This document shows positions 41,406 to 50,442 of a stretch of 64,000 nucleotides of DNA, piece by piece (within the stretch, counting starts at the first letter, position 1; every line of letters starts with the position of its first letter). Source of the stretch: a virus; the IMG/VR virus record IMGVR_UViG_3300024999_000080, positions 1 through 64,000 of that record, one strand, 5' to 3'. The position numbers and the translations under genes are program-made. The notes under the pieces are model-generated. The model was not told the DNA's origin and searched no databases. It saw only the letters and a program-made list of their open reading frames with translations.

Positions 41406-41900
41406 ATGAGAATTACCAAAAGTGTAGAAGTTACAAAAAATGAACAATTTCTAGTAGGTTCTCTTTGTAATAAATGTGGTGAAGTGTTTGAACCGCATGA
41501 TGATAAAATACAATCATTTAATTTACAACTTGGGTATCACAATTGGCAATATGAACTCTGTGACGATTGTATTGTAGATATGGTTAGAAGTTTTCTTATA
41601 GTCCCATCTGGCTTTATGAGCGATCCTAATTTTACTTCTTCATTCGATATTGACCATGAATTACACCAAAATTTGTTTGACGAGTGGAAACTATCAGGCA
41701 AATGGAATTGTGATGAAAATCCTTGGAGAGACTTCTATAGTGAAGATAATTCAGATCAAGAATTTGAATCTTATGAGGAATATTATGAAGAAATTTCTAA
41801 TGCAATAGAAGTACGCAAACCATTACGTATCAACGTTGTAAGGTTGGCAACTATTCATAAAATTGGACTTGTAAAGGAAAGGGGCAATAAAATTAAATGA
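41406..41900 (+). CDS. Zinc-binding protein
   Basis: 164 residues from ATG 41406. CNKCG near residue 25 and CDDC near residue 56 with a Trp-rich segment between; acidic C-terminal half. Overlaps the next gene by four bases (ATGA). Confidence 0.55.
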   Translation: MRITKSVEVTKNEQFLVGSLCNKCGEVFEPHDDKIQSFNLQLGYHNWQYELCDDCIVDMVRSFLIVPSGFMSDPNFTSSFDIDHELHQNLFDEWKLSGKWNCDENPWRDFYSEDNSDQEFESYEEYYEEISNAIEVRKPLRINVVRLATIHKIGLVKERGNKIK

Positions 41901-42271
41901 AAAAGCAAAATGAAGATAAATACTTACCATATACAAAGAAAGATTTTAGAAAATATTGGTGTGATCCTGAATCTAGTTTTCTAAAGATGCAAACCTTCGA
42001 AATTATTAGACCCCTTACTGAAAAGGAGAAATCTGATTGGACAAAAGGTGAAGGCTATGATTACAATGAGGAAATGTATTTAATTAGAAATAATAATGGC
42101 GAGGAGCGTGAAGTCTTTGATGTCGAAATTCTTATTGAATATGAAATAGACTCTGAGACATGGAGATGTTGTATAAGTAATTTGCTAGAAAGTATGGAAT
42201 ACGATGATGAGGTTATTATGGAATTTATAAAAGAATGTAAAATAGAACAGTATATTAAAAAACATTGTTAG
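41897..42271 (+). CDS. Hypothetical acidic protein
   Basis: 124 residues beginning in the ATGA overlap. Acidic and aromatic; no motif. Not recognised. Confidence 0.5.
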   Translation: MKKQNEDKYLPYTKKDFRKYWCDPESSFLKMQTFEIIRPLTEKEKSDWTKGEGYDYNEEMYLIRNNNGEEREVFDVEILIEYEIDSETWRCCISNLLESMEYDDEVIMEFIKECKIEQYIKKHC

Positions 42272-42292
42272 AAAGGAGTTGATGGGTTAAAT

Positions 42293-42646
42293 ATGATTTT
42301 GAGCAATGAAGAATTAATCAAACTTAAAGTATTGATATTGGCAGATTTAGATGAAGAAGATAATTATAATTGTATGAAATGTACTCCTGAAAATCCTTGT
42401 TGTAATTTAATTAGCATATGTAATAAATATGGAACATTCAATTTTATTGATGGTGCAAAGGATATGGTTAGAGATTTACTTGATACCATTGAAAGTTTGA
42501 AAGATGATTTATTTAATGCAAGCATAATTGACAATTGTATAAATTGTGAAAGAAGTAATAGAACATTAGAGAGATGTATTTTAGAAGGGGATGAGGAATT
42601 GGAATGCCTTTCAGATAATTATAATTGGCATATTAGAAGGAAATAA
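42293..42646 (+). CDS. Small Cys-rich protein
   Basis: 117 residues with two Cys clusters: CMKCTPENPCC near residue 25 and CINCERSNRTLERC near residue 83. Behind AAAGGAG. Possible zinc or iron-sulphur binder; unknown. Confidence 0.5.
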   Translation: MILSNEELIKLKVLILADLDEEDNYNCMKCTPENPCCNLISICNKYGTFNFIDGAKDMVRDLLDTIESLKDDLFNASIIDNCINCERSNRTLERCILEGDEELECLSDNYNWHIRRK

Positions 42647-42681
42647 GCAAAGTAATTACTATATGAAAGGATGAGAAAATA

Positions 42682-43026
42682 TTGTATAAAAAATTATTAG
42701 ACAAAGGATTTAAACCTTACTATTATACCAATGATGATTTCCTAACCTCTACATCGTGCAAAAGTAGATTATTTTATAGTCTAAAAGTTAATAACGAAGA
42801 TTTACAAAACTCTATATTAAATGTGCTAAACAAATATAATGATTATTTCTCTATTTTATTAGAGCAAGATTTAGTATCTTGGATTGAAACTGATGAATAT
42901 TTAGAATCATTTTGGTGGTATTTTTATAATACAGATAAAGATAATATTGAAATATCTTCAGAAGAAATGAAGAAAATACTAGAAGTTTTACCTAACAAAT
43001 TTATTTTCGAACATAAAGATTGGTAA
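42682..43026 (+). CDS. Hypothetical protein
   Basis: 114 residues from TTG 42682, behind AAAGGATGAG. Aromatic/acidic with a WIETDEYLESFWWYFY segment. Not recognised. Confidence 0.5.
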   Translation: MYKKLLDKGFKPYYYTNDDFLTSTSCKSRLFYSLKVNNEDLQNSILNVLNKYNDYFSILLEQDLVSWIETDEYLESFWWYFYNTDKDNIEISSEEMKKILEVLPNKFIFEHKDW

Positions 43027-43070
43027 ATAAAATCTATGTTTGATTCTAAGTTAGAAGAAAGGAGAAAATT

Positions 43071-43235
43071 ATGATTTGGTTCCCTTGGGGAATGGTATGT
43101 GGAATATTATTGTCTGTAGTATCATTTAGTAGGTATTTATACAAATACAAATTAGATTTATTATTAAAGGCTTCTAATGGAGATTTAGAAGAAATATTAA
43201 ATCATGTAGTAAGATTAAGATTGGAGGATCAATAA
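43071..43235 (+). CDS. Small membrane-anchored protein
   Basis: 54 residues from ATG 43071 behind AAAGGAG. One N-terminal hydrophobic segment (MVCGILLSVVSF) then a basic/acidic helix. It ends 2 bases before the next start. Confidence 0.5.
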   Translation: MIWFPWGMVCGILLSVVSFSRYLYKYKLDLLLKASNGDLEEILNHVVRLRLEDQ

Positions 43236-43237
43236 AA

Positions 43238-43501
43238 TTGGAACTAAAAAATTACTCTGAAGAATGTTTAAAATGCAAATGTAGAACTTGTAAATCAACA
43301 TATGATAGATCAGATATGTATGCCACTTGCTTTACATGGTGTGAAGAACATTGTAAAGGAGAAGATCCTATTGATTTTAGAGAAGATATAAATAAGGAAT
43401 GTCATACTCCAATCATTGATGATAAAAATATAATGATAACCGTAGAAGAATATAAAACTCTAAAAGAAAAGGCAAGTATGTATGATGATTTGTGTAAGTA
43501 G
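43238..43501 (+). CDS. Small Cys-rich protein
   Basis: 87 residues from TTG 43238, GGAGG in the gene before. Cys at CKC, CRTC, then C-x3-C and HC. C-terminal coiled segment. Unknown. Confidence 0.5.
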   Translation: MELKNYSEECLKCKCRTCKSTYDRSDMYATCFTWCEEHCKGEDPIDFREDINKECHTPIIDDKNIMITVEEYKTLKEKASMYDDLCK

Positions 43502-43514
43502 GAAGGAGTAGCTT

Positions 43515-43886
43515 ATGAAAATGAATTTTTCCATAAACATTGACAATAGTGATATAGACTATGTTGAATCTGAGATAATTAAAGAGTCAGCAAGACAGGT
43601 GATTAATGAAGTTTTATCAAATAGATATGAACATCATGGAAGAACCTTTAAAGATAAATTGAAAGAAGAAATTAAAACTATGTTGACCGACATAATGGAT
43701 ACTGATTTTAAAAATGAAGTTAAGAACGCTTTAGTATTAGATTTAGAGAAAAAATATATAAGAACAAAACAATACAAAGAAGTTAAAGAGCAGTTTGAAA
43801 TATTATCTGAAACTGAAACAAAAGCAGGTTTGAAAGATTTTATAAGTGACATTGTTAAAACTGAAATTAGAACTAAGTTTAAATAA
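43515..43886 (+). CDS. Hypothetical helical protein
   Basis: 123 residues, behind GAAGGAG, all-helical with charged heptads; no motif recognised. Confidence 0.5.
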   Translation: MKMNFSINIDNSDIDYVESEIIKESARQVINEVLSNRYEHHGRTFKDKLKEEIKTMLTDIMDTDFKNEVKNALVLDLEKKYIRTKQYKEVKEQFEILSETETKAGLKDFISDIVKTEIRTKFK

Positions 43887-43934
43887 AATACAGATTTCGA
43901 GTTAAGTAAAATAAAATTTAGGAGGAAAACAAAT

Positions 43935-44300
43935 ATGAATAATAAAGAATTTGACATTAATTACATGATAGGTGATAATCTTATTAATTTTCAAATCGGT
44001 ACAGAAGTATACTATATTGAAAGTAAATACTCTGAAAAATATGAGTATTGTAAAGAATGTAAAACTGGTCATTCAACTGGAAAACAAATTTTATATTATA
44101 TTAGACCATGTACTATTTGTGGTTTTGAGATAGAAGGGAATCATTCTTTTTCATATAATATAAAAAATAGTTTTACATTGCGTATTAGGGTAATTGATGA
44201 GAATGATTCATCAAAAGTCTTTAATGTGAATGAAGTTTATTTTACTGAAGAAGACGCACAAGAGATGGTGGATAAGATGAGTAATAATCTAAGCAAATAG
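43935..44300 (+). CDS. Zinc-ribbon protein
   Basis: 121 residues; CKEC near residue 36 and CTIC near residue 58, then a beta strand and helix. Behind AGGAGG. Resembles small phage Zn proteins; function unknown. Confidence 0.55.
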   Translation: MNNKEFDINYMIGDNLINFQIGTEVYYIESKYSEKYEYCKECKTGHSTGKQILYYIRPCTICGFEIEGNHSFSYNIKNSFTLRIRVIDENDSSKVFNVNEVYFTEEDAQEMVDKMSNNLSK

Positions 44301-44339
44301 AATAGTTGATTGATTTGAATAATGAAAGGAGGAAAAATC

Positions 44340-44540
44340 ATGAGTATATATTTAGACACTGTAAATTGCATCGTCTGTGGAAAAGAAGCATTTATTTATA
44401 CTGGACATGTAAAAGATAATAATGAAGATATTATTGCAGGATTTTGTTCAAATGATTGTTATGAATCTATAAAATCAAATAATATTGGTTGCTATGGAGA
44501 ATACAAAGAAGAGATGGGAAAACAAAGTAGAATGTGGTAG
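44340..44540 (+). CDS. Zinc-finger protein
   Basis: 66 residues from ATG 44340, behind AAAGGAGG. CIVCG near residue 10 and CSNDC near residue 38 suggest a treble-clef or ribbon zinc site. Confidence 0.5.
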   Translation: MSIYLDTVNCIVCGKEAFIYTGHVKDNNEDIIAGFCSNDCYESIKSNNIGCYGEYKEEMGKQSRMW

Positions 44541-44560
44541 AAAGGAGAACAAAAAAGCAA

Positions 44561-44806
44561 ATGAGAAATAAACTAAAATTAATAATAGAAAAAGAAAAAA
44601 CTTATACTGACTGGCTTAAACATGAACATAATTCTCTTACATACAATATCCAGCAATTGACAAATGAAAAATGTGATATTGAAAACAAACTAATAAACAA
44701 TCTCATCTGCCCAAAATGTTATTTTCCATTAACACAAAATAAATTCACAACTTATGGCGAAACTTATTACGAATGTACTAGTTGTGATTTTTCTATTCAG
44801 CAGTAA
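44561..44806 (+). CDS. Coiled-coil/zinc-ribbon protein
   Basis: 81 residues from ATG 44561; an upstream GTG frame is less likely because AAAGGAG lies between. N-terminal coiled coil (KLKLIIEKEKTYTDWLKH), C-terminal ribbon CPKC and CTSC. Unknown. The next 117 bases hold a short hairpin (TGCT-CGAA-AGCA) and no confident promoter. Confidence 0.5.
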   Translation: MRNKLKLIIEKEKTYTDWLKHEHNSLTYNIQQLTNEKCDIENKLINNLICPKCYFPLTQNKFTTYGETYYECTSCDFSIQQ

Positions 44807-44923
44807 AAAGACCCTGCTCGAAAGCAAGGCCAAGTGCAATAAGACGAGAACAAAATTAGTTGACGAATGGTAGTATATCCATATCAGGGATAATTATACA
44901 AGATGAAAGAAGGAAATTAACAA

Positions 44924-45151
44924 ATGAAATCAAGAGATATTGTAATCTTATTAGGATTAACAGAAATTGCATCACAATGTATTGATAATGAAACAATGTC
45001 AGAGGATGAATTCAAAAGTTTCTTTGATGGTTGTGATCTTGATAAAATTGAAGAGCAGAATCAAATAGAAGAAAATGTTGCACTAGAAGAATTAAAAATT
45101 ATGCTAAAAGAATATGGAAATATAATAAGAGAGGAACAAAATGAAAAATGA
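44924..45151 (+). CDS. Small acidic helical protein
   Basis: 75 residues behind GAAGGAA. Acidic (MSEDEFKSFFDGCDLDKIEE). Overlaps the next gene by 11 bases. Not recognised. Confidence 0.45.
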   Translation: MKSRDIVILLGLTEIASQCIDNETMSEDEFKSFFDGCDLDKIEEQNQIEENVALEELKIMLKEYGNIIREEQNEK

Positions 45152-45314
45152 AAATATTAAATGTAATTTAGAAGTTGAATGTCGAGATGGAACGATTCAG
45201 TGTAAAACCATTTGTCCTGTTCATTTTATGGAAGATAGATGCTGTAAATTTTGTTTGGAAATTAATGTTTGTGATAAGATTTGTGGTTTTATTAAAATCA
45301 ATTTTAAGGAGTGA
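45141..45314 (+). CDS. Small Cys-rich protein
   Basis: 57 residues from ATG 45141 with GAGGAA before it. Nine Cys in CxxC/CC arrangements. The overlapping frame from 45175 is only the upstream extension of the next gene. Confidence 0.5.
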   Translation: MKNENIKCNLEVECRDGTIQCKTICPVHFMEDRCCKFCLEINVCDKICGFIKINFKE

Positions 45315-45321
45315 ATACATA

Positions 45322-45537
45322 ATGAAATGTATAAAGGAGAATTGTAATCTATCATTCATGTCAGGTAATTGTGGATATTGTAATGTTTTGGAAGCATTTG
45401 TTTTTGGAATGGAGAATAATGAATTAAAATGCTCTTTACCAGATAAAATTGTAGTAATGGAAAAGGAATTAAATCATTATAAATGTGCTTTGGATAAGGT
45501 GATAATGTATCATGATGATAACGGAGGAATAGATTAA
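45322..45537 (+). CDS. Small Cys-rich protein, tandem pair member 1
   Basis: 71 residues from ATG 45322 behind AAGGAG. Begins MKCIKENCNLSFMSGNCGYC and ends in a helix. The next gene begins MKCIGEKCSSF and has the same layout, so the two are tandem paralogs. Confidence 0.5.
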   Translation: MKCIKENCNLSFMSGNCGYCNVLEAFVFGMENNELKCSLPDKIVVMEKELNHYKCALDKVIMYHDDNGGID

Positions 45538-45540
45538 TTT

Positions 45541-45759
45541 ATGAAATGTATTGGTGAGAAATGTTCTAGTTTCAAAACAGATTATTTTTATCCATTATGT
45601 TTAGAAAAAAATTGTAGGATATTTGAAGGTAGTGAATGTAAATTACTTGATAAAATTAAGGAAACTAGAGATGATTTAGTTAGAATGTGTGATTTGTTTG
45701 AGAATTTATTGGAGATTAATGATTATAGTTTAGATGAAATTGTTGATGGAATCAATTAA
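45541..45759 (+). CDS. Small Cys-rich protein, tandem pair member 2
   Basis: 72 residues, 3 bases after its paralog. MKCIGEKCSSF, three further Cys, and an acidic helical tail. Function unknown. Confidence 0.5.
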   Translation: MKCIGEKCSSFKTDYFYPLCLEKNCRIFEGSECKLLDKIKETRDDLVRMCDLFENLLEINDYSLDEIVDGIN

Positions 45760-45798
45760 AAAATGTATTCGTTTGAATTAAAAGAAAGGAGAAATTTT

Positions 45799-45990
45799 AT
45801 GTTTCTTACTGGCGAGAATGTAACAATTCGTGATTCTGATTTTGAATTTTATTTAAAAGGCAAACCTACTGGAGAATATGCAAAAGGTAGGATTATTAGC
45901 AAAAATGGTTCTTTATATGTTGTTAAATTATATTGTAACGGAGAAGTTTATGAGATTAAGGAGTCATATCTTTATATATCATGGTCGTGA
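45799..45990 (+). CDS. Small beta-rich protein
   Basis: 63 residues from ATG 45799 (AAAGGAG). GENVTIRDSDF, GRIISKNGSLYVVKLY suggest a KOW/SH3-like barrel. Not recognised. Confidence 0.45.
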   Translation: MFLTGENVTIRDSDFEFYLKGKPTGEYAKGRIISKNGSLYVVKLYCNGEVYEIKESYLYISWS

Positions 45991-46026
45991 ATCGTATTTG
46001 AACTGAGTGAAAGGAGAGTGATAATT

Positions 46027-46146
46027 ATGTGGAATTTCATTGCAGGAATATTTTTAGGATATATGCTCAGACCATTAATAGAAACAATCATAGGAATAGC
46101 GGTTAAGATATTTAAAAATGCTTATTCAGAATATAAAAATCAATAG
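46027..46146 (+). CDS. Small membrane protein
   Basis: 39 residues from ATG 46027, behind AAAGGAG. Hydrophobic N-terminal two-thirds (FIAGIFLGYML, ETIIGIAVKIF), polar end. Unknown role. Confidence 0.45.
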   Translation: MWNFIAGIFLGYMLRPLIETIIGIAVKIFKNAYSEYKNQ

Positions 46147-46162
46147 AGAGGATGATAAATAA

Positions 46163-46453
46163 ATGGAAGATGCGTGTTATAACTGTGTTGCTAATTGTCC
46201 AGGAGATATTCATTGCAAGCCATTTAAATGTAAATATTATAAACGCTATGATAATGATGTGCTAGATCATGAAATGCAAACAAACAAAGATAAAAGAATT
46301 ATGATAACTATTGGATATCTTGAACATTTTAGTCAAAATAGTATGGAGAAATATGTATTCTATTCTTACAAAGAATTCTTTCAGTTTTGGAGTCATCATA
46401 GTAATCAAGGGATAATTAAATTATTTGGCTGTAGTGAGATGGAGGATGATTAA
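46163..46453 (+). CDS. Small Cys-rich protein
   Basis: 96 residues with N-terminal CYNCVANC and CKPFKC. Shares one base with the next start. Function unknown. Confidence 0.5.
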   Translation: MEDACYNCVANCPGDIHCKPFKCKYYKRYDNDVLDHEMQTNKDKRIMITIGYLEHFSQNSMEKYVFYSYKEFFQFWSHHSNQGIIKLFGCSEMEDD

Positions 46454-46755
46454 TGTCTGGATTAACACCTGAAAAGAAAGCAATTCTTAAAGGTCTTATG
46501 GGTAGTTGCAAATGTCCAATTAGTCTAAGTTTGTTGTGTATGGAGGAGAGATATAAAATGAGAAAACCATTAATTGAACTTATAGTACCTAAGTCTGGAG
46601 ATTGGGAAGTATTAAGAATGAATTTAGGTGAAGATTTTAAACACGAAGGACATTCAATTCCTAATGGAGCATGGATTAAGTTATTAGAAATGTTAGGTTA
46701 TGAGGTTGAAGTAAAATGTATTTCAGATGAAGATATGGATAATGAGAGATATTAG
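46453..46755 (+). CDS. Hypothetical protein
   Basis: 100 residues starting inside the previous stop codon. CKCPISLSLLC near the N-terminus, then a beta/alpha end. Not recognised. The 115 bases after it contain no feature I can name. Confidence 0.5.
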   Translation: MSGLTPEKKAILKGLMGSCKCPISLSLLCMEERYKMRKPLIELIVPKSGDWEVLRMNLGEDFKHEGHSIPNGAWIKLLEMLGYEVEVKCISDEDMDNERY

Positions 46756-46870
46756 AATTTCACAGGCATACAAAGCAGTCATACCAAGGGTTTCAAAATT
46801 ATAAAATCCTAGCAAATTGTGATTTTATGGGAGTTAAAAATAAATTAAAATAAAAAGGAGAAATGATAAA

Positions 46871-47629
46871 ATGAACGATGTACAAATTTATGAAAATACT
46901 GAATTAGGTTTCAAAGTTAGAACAAAATTAAATGAAGATAAGAGCATTAGTATGAATGCGGAAGATACTGCAATAGGTTTTGGATGGTCAAGAGAGAAAA
47001 ATGGTAAACTTTATGTAACATGGGACAGAATGAATGGATATATTAGTGATTTTGGTTTTCCACAGAAGTGTGGAAAGGATGATTACATACCAGAAAGCTT
47101 ATTTTACCTTCTTGGGATGAAAGCAAGTAGTGATTCTGCTGTAAATTATCAGAAGTGGTTAGCTATTGATGTGATTCCATCTATTCGTAAACACGGAGCA
47201 TTTATTGCAGATGGTGAAAATGTAGATGTTAATTTTATTTTAAATGAATTAAGATTCAGTATGAAAAGAACCATCAAAACTTTTACTAATGCAAATATAC
47301 AAGATGTTAAAAAGTTATATGAAGAATTTAGAGAGTATATAGACGTTGAATATAAATATAAAACTGATGAGAGGGTTGCTCGTTATAAAAGTGTCGAGAA
47401 GGGGTTAGATGGTTTACATGACAGATTAATTGCGGAGGATACCAGTAATGTTGGCGATTGCTATAATGTTAGAAAACTTAAAGAGAAGGTTATTATTGAT
47501 AGAACCACCTTAGAGAAAAGAATTAGTGGAGGCGAGAAAGCAGGAATGACCAGAGAAATAAGTAGGTTGAATGATGAAATTGAAAACATAAACTCCTCAA
47601 GTCAATACAGTGATTTAGAAAACGATTAA
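46871..47629 (+). CDS. BRO-N/KilA-type phage antirepressor
   Basis: 252 residues. N-terminal BRO-N-like region: AEDTAIGFGWSREKNGK, ESLFYLLGMKASSDSAVNYQ then KWLAIDVIPSIRKHGAF (about residues 90-112), the most telling motif. Basic/acidic helical C-terminus with a coiled coil. Such proteins bind DNA or repressors during prophage induction. Behind AAAGGAG. Confidence 0.78.
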   Translation: MNDVQIYENTELGFKVRTKLNEDKSISMNAEDTAIGFGWSREKNGKLYVTWDRMNGYISDFGFPQKCGKDDYIPESLFYLLGMKASSDSAVNYQKWLAIDVIPSIRKHGAFIADGENVDVNFILNELRFSMKRTIKTFTNANIQDVKKLYEEFREYIDVEYKYKTDERVARYKSVEKGLDGLHDRLIAEDTSNVGDCYNVRKLKEKVIIDRTTLEKRISGGEKAGMTREISRLNDEIENINSSSQYSDLEND

Positions 47630-47631
47630 TT

Positions 47632-48066
47632 ATGAATGAATTTGAGAAGCTAAAATACGACAACGATTATCGCACTTATGGATATTACAAAACTCATAAA
47701 CTTAAAAATAGTCAGACAATAGGAATATATTTTTGGAAACATGAACAAAGTAAATCAAATGATTATGTAATACTATTAGCAATAGCAAATAAGAAGAAAC
47801 ATCTTAGACAATTAATATTGGGAGAAAAAGATATATTGACCGATCATGAAACTGGAAAATGTGGATTAGAAGGTTTGTTGTGGGCAAAGAATCGGATTAT
47901 TGAGTTTGAGAAGTCTGATTGTTGTAAAGATGGAGATTTTATTAGTGTATATTGGACTGACAATAGGCGTAGAGATGTTTATGAGTATGGATTGAGAAAG
48001 TTGGGATTTGTGATTGGATATAGGGATGGTAGAAAATGTTTGAGTAAGAGGATTGTTAAGGATTAA
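47632..48066 (+). CDS. Hypothetical protein
   Basis: 144 residues, starting 2 bases after the antirepressor. Alpha/beta with LLWAKNRIIEFEKSDCC and YEYGLRKLGFVIGYRDGRKC, a pattern that faintly recalls GNAT acyltransferases. Not assigned. Confidence 0.5.
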   Translation: MNEFEKLKYDNDYRTYGYYKTHKLKNSQTIGIYFWKHEQSKSNDYVILLAIANKKKHLRQLILGEKDILTDHETGKCGLEGLLWAKNRIIEFEKSDCCKDGDFISVYWTDNRRRDVYEYGLRKLGFVIGYRDGRKCLSKRIVKD

Positions 48067-48091
48067 ATAAGAAAGGAAGTGTAAATAAAAA

Positions 48092-48325
48092 TTGTCTATA
48101 GAAATATTGGGTCAACCAAAAGGAGAAATAGAAGTAAAAAGATTTTATCTCTCAGGTTTACAGATGAATGTAATATGTCCAGAGTGTGGATTTGAATATC
48201 TGTGGGGAGATTATTTGAGTTATCCCGATGTAAATACATCAATAGATTTGGGTTTAGCATGTTCAGAATGTGATCATAATTGGACTGAGCAAATAATATT
48301 AAAATTGAATGTAGAATTGGCTTAA
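48092..48325 (+). CDS. Zinc-ribbon protein
   Basis: 77 residues from TTG 48092. CPECG near residue 30 and CSEC near residue 58 with GDYLSYPDVNTS between: a clear zinc ribbon. Unknown function. Confidence 0.5.
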   Translation: MSIEILGQPKGEIEVKRFYLSGLQMNVICPECGFEYLWGDYLSYPDVNTSIDLGLACSECDHNWTEQIILKLNVELA

Positions 48326-48355
48326 GTGTTAAGATATAAATTAATAAATAAATAT

Positions 48356-48414
48356 TTGACAATATGGATTCACTTGTAGTATAATTATGGTAGAGGTGCA
48401 AATGAATCCATATT
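48356..48414 (+). promoter_or_regulatory. Sigma-A promoter of ligA within a 12-bp inverted repeat
   Basis: TTGACA (48356-48361), 18-base spacer, TATAAT (48380-48385). AATATGGATTCA (48361-48372) is in the spacer and its exact reverse complement TGAATCCATATT (48403-48414) lies downstream of the start point, so the -10 region is bracketed by the repeat. It could be an operator with DNA looping. Confidence 0.65.
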
Positions 48415-48438
48415 AATTTGAGAAAGAAGGAATAAGAA

Positions 48439-50442
48439 ATGGATGAAAATATTCAAATGCAAGAATTGGTCAAGAAGTTAAACAAACACTCTTACGAATA
48501 TTATACTCTCAGTAACCCAAGTATATCAGACTCAGAGTTCGACCTTTTATATCGAAAGCTAGAAGCCTTAGAGGCGAAATTAAATTACATATTGCCTGAC
48601 AGTCCGACACAAAGAATTGGTGATATTGTCTTAGATAAATTTGAAAAGCATGAGCATAAGTTTAGACTCTATTCAATGGATAAAGCACAGAACATGGATG
48701 AACTTGATACATGGCATAATAAAAATAAATCATTTGTAAAACAAAATAATTTACCTGAGATTCAATATGTTGTAGAGAAAAAGTTTGACGGGTTATCAAT
48801 TAATAATACTTACAAAGGCGTGTTGTTATCTTCTGCAACTAGGGGAACCGGTGGAATCAAAGGTGAATTAGTCACAGCACAAGTAAAAACAATCAAATCA
48901 ATTCCATTAAGTATTGATAGTAATATTTTATTAGAAGTTCATGGTGAAGCTTATATGAGAAAAAGTGTATTCAATAAATATAATGAAACTGCTAAAATTC
49001 CTTTAAAAAATGTAAGAAATGGAGCATCAGGAGCAATCAAGAATTTAGACGTAAAGGAAACTGCTAATAAAAATTTAGATGCTTTCTTTTATGATATTGG
49101 ATACAGCGAAGGATTAAAATTCAATACTTACATGGAAATGATGGAATTTATCACAAAAATGGGATTACCAGTTGATCAAGATTATTATCTTTGTAATACC
49201 ATTGAAGAAGTTAAAGAAAAAATTGCTTTAATTGAAGAACTAAGACCAAACCTAGATTATGAAATTGATGGAGCAATAGTAAGTATTAATGATATCAAAA
49301 CAAGAGAAGCAATGGGATTCGCTACAAAGTTTCCTAGATGGGCAATTTCATTTAAATATGAATCAGAAGAAACAACAACAGAATTATTAGATATTGAATT
49401 TAGAACAGGTCGTACAGGAAAAGTAACCCCTAGAGGAACTTTAGAGCCTGTAGACTTAATGGGTTCGACTGTTTCTTATGCAACTCTAAACAGCATGGAT
49501 GATATTAAGAAGAAAGGGGTAAAAATCAATGCAACAATATTTATTCGAAAGTCTAATGACGTGATCCCTGAGATATTAGGAGTTGTAGAAGATAGTGTTA
49601 CGGATGATATGCCTGATATTAAAATGCCAACACATTGTCAATCATGTGGAAGTGAATTAGTACAAGATGGAGTTCATTATTTTTGTAGAAACTCATTGAA
49701 TTGTAAAGCACAAATTGTAAAATCAATAGCTCATTTTGGTACTTTGCAAGCAATGAATATTGATGGATTTAGTGAGCAAACTGCGTTACTTTTTGTTGAG
49801 AATGGAATTATTAGTAATGTTTTAGATTTGTTTAGTTTGGAAAGCAAAAAGGATAAGATTATTAAACTACCCAAATTTGGAGTTAAGAAATATAACAATC
49901 TGATTCAAGCAATTGAAAATTGTAAGAAGGTTAAATTAGAATCCTTTGTTTACGGATTAGGTATTGAAGGTGTTGGACTTGGGGGATCAAAGAATCTATG
50001 TAAGCATTTTAATAATGATATTGCTCTGATTATGACTGCAAATTTAAGCGAGTTATTAGCAGTAGATGATTTTGGCCCAATTACGGCAGAAAATGTTTAT
50101 AATTATTTTATGGATGATAATAATTATTTGCAAACAATTGAATTATTAGGTCATATTGAAATTAAAAAAGAAGAAAAGAAGGAAGTGGTTAATGTGAGTG
50201 ATAGTTTTTTTAAAGGCAAAACTACGTACTGTACTGGAACTTTTGAATCATATAAAAAGGAACAGTTAAAAGCAATATTAGAAGATTTAGGAGCAACGTT
50301 TGCAAATGGATTTACAAAATCTCTTGATTTCTTAATTGTAGGTAAAATGAAAGGTTCTTCGAAAGTCGAAAAAGCTATTAAAGCAAATATTCCTGTTTTG
50401 AGTGAAGATGAGTTTTTAGCAATTATTGGAGGGGTAAAATAA
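48439..50442 (+). CDS. ligA: NAD-dependent DNA ligase LigA
   Basis: 667 residues, full length. Domain Ia (1-70), adenylation with Lys115 in KFDGLS, RGTGGIKGE, LDYEIDGAIV and KFPRWAISFKYESEE; OB fold with RTGRTGKVTPRG; zinc finger C-x2-C...C-x5-C (about 399-421); helix-hairpin-helix repeats with VYGLGIEGVG; and a C-terminal BRCT domain (about 588-665). It seals nicks using NAD and releases NMN. Most phages carry ATP-dependent ligases, so this is a notable choice, coherent with the NAD genes at 22-24 kb. Stop overlaps the next start. Confidence 0.95.
   Translation: MDENIQMQELVKKLNKHSYEYYTLSNPSISDSEFDLLYRKLEALEAKLNYILPDSPTQRIGDIVLDKFEKHEHKFRLYSMDKAQNMDELDTWHNKNKSFVKQNNLPEIQYVVEKKFDGLSINNTYKGVLLSSATRGTGGIKGELVTAQVKTIKSIPLSIDSNILLEVHGEAYMRKSVFNKYNETAKIPLKNVRNGASGAIKNLDVKETANKNLDAFFYDIGYSEGLKFNTYMEMMEFITKMGLPVDQDYYLCNTIEEVKEKIALIEELRPNLDYEIDGAIVSINDIKTREAMGFATKFPRWAISFKYESEETTTELLDIEFRTGRTGKVTPRGTLEPVDLMGSTVSYATLNSMDDIKKKGVKINATIFIRKSNDVIPEILGVVEDSVTDDMPDIKMPTHCQSCGSELVQDGVHYFCRNSLNCKAQIVKSIAHFGTLQAMNIDGFSEQTALLFVENGIISNVLDLFSLESKKDKIIKLPKFGVKKYNNLIQAIENCKKVKLESFVYGLGIEGVGLGGSKNLCKHFNNDIALIMTANLSELLAVDDFGPITAENVYNYFMDDNNYLQTIELLGHIEIKKEEKKEVVNVSDSFFKGKTTYCTGTFESYKKEQLKAILEDLGATFANGFTKSLDFLIVGKMKGSSKVEKAIKANIPVLSEDEFLAIIGGVK

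Noticed and set aside
44860-44900. TTGACG as a promoter before 44924
   Set aside because: No -10-like hexamer at 16-19 bases; the nearest TAATTATA is 25 bases away.
45175-45321. Upstream extension of the gene at 45322
   Set aside because: It would overlap the better-supported Cys-rich gene at 45141, and AAGGAG lies before ATG 45322.
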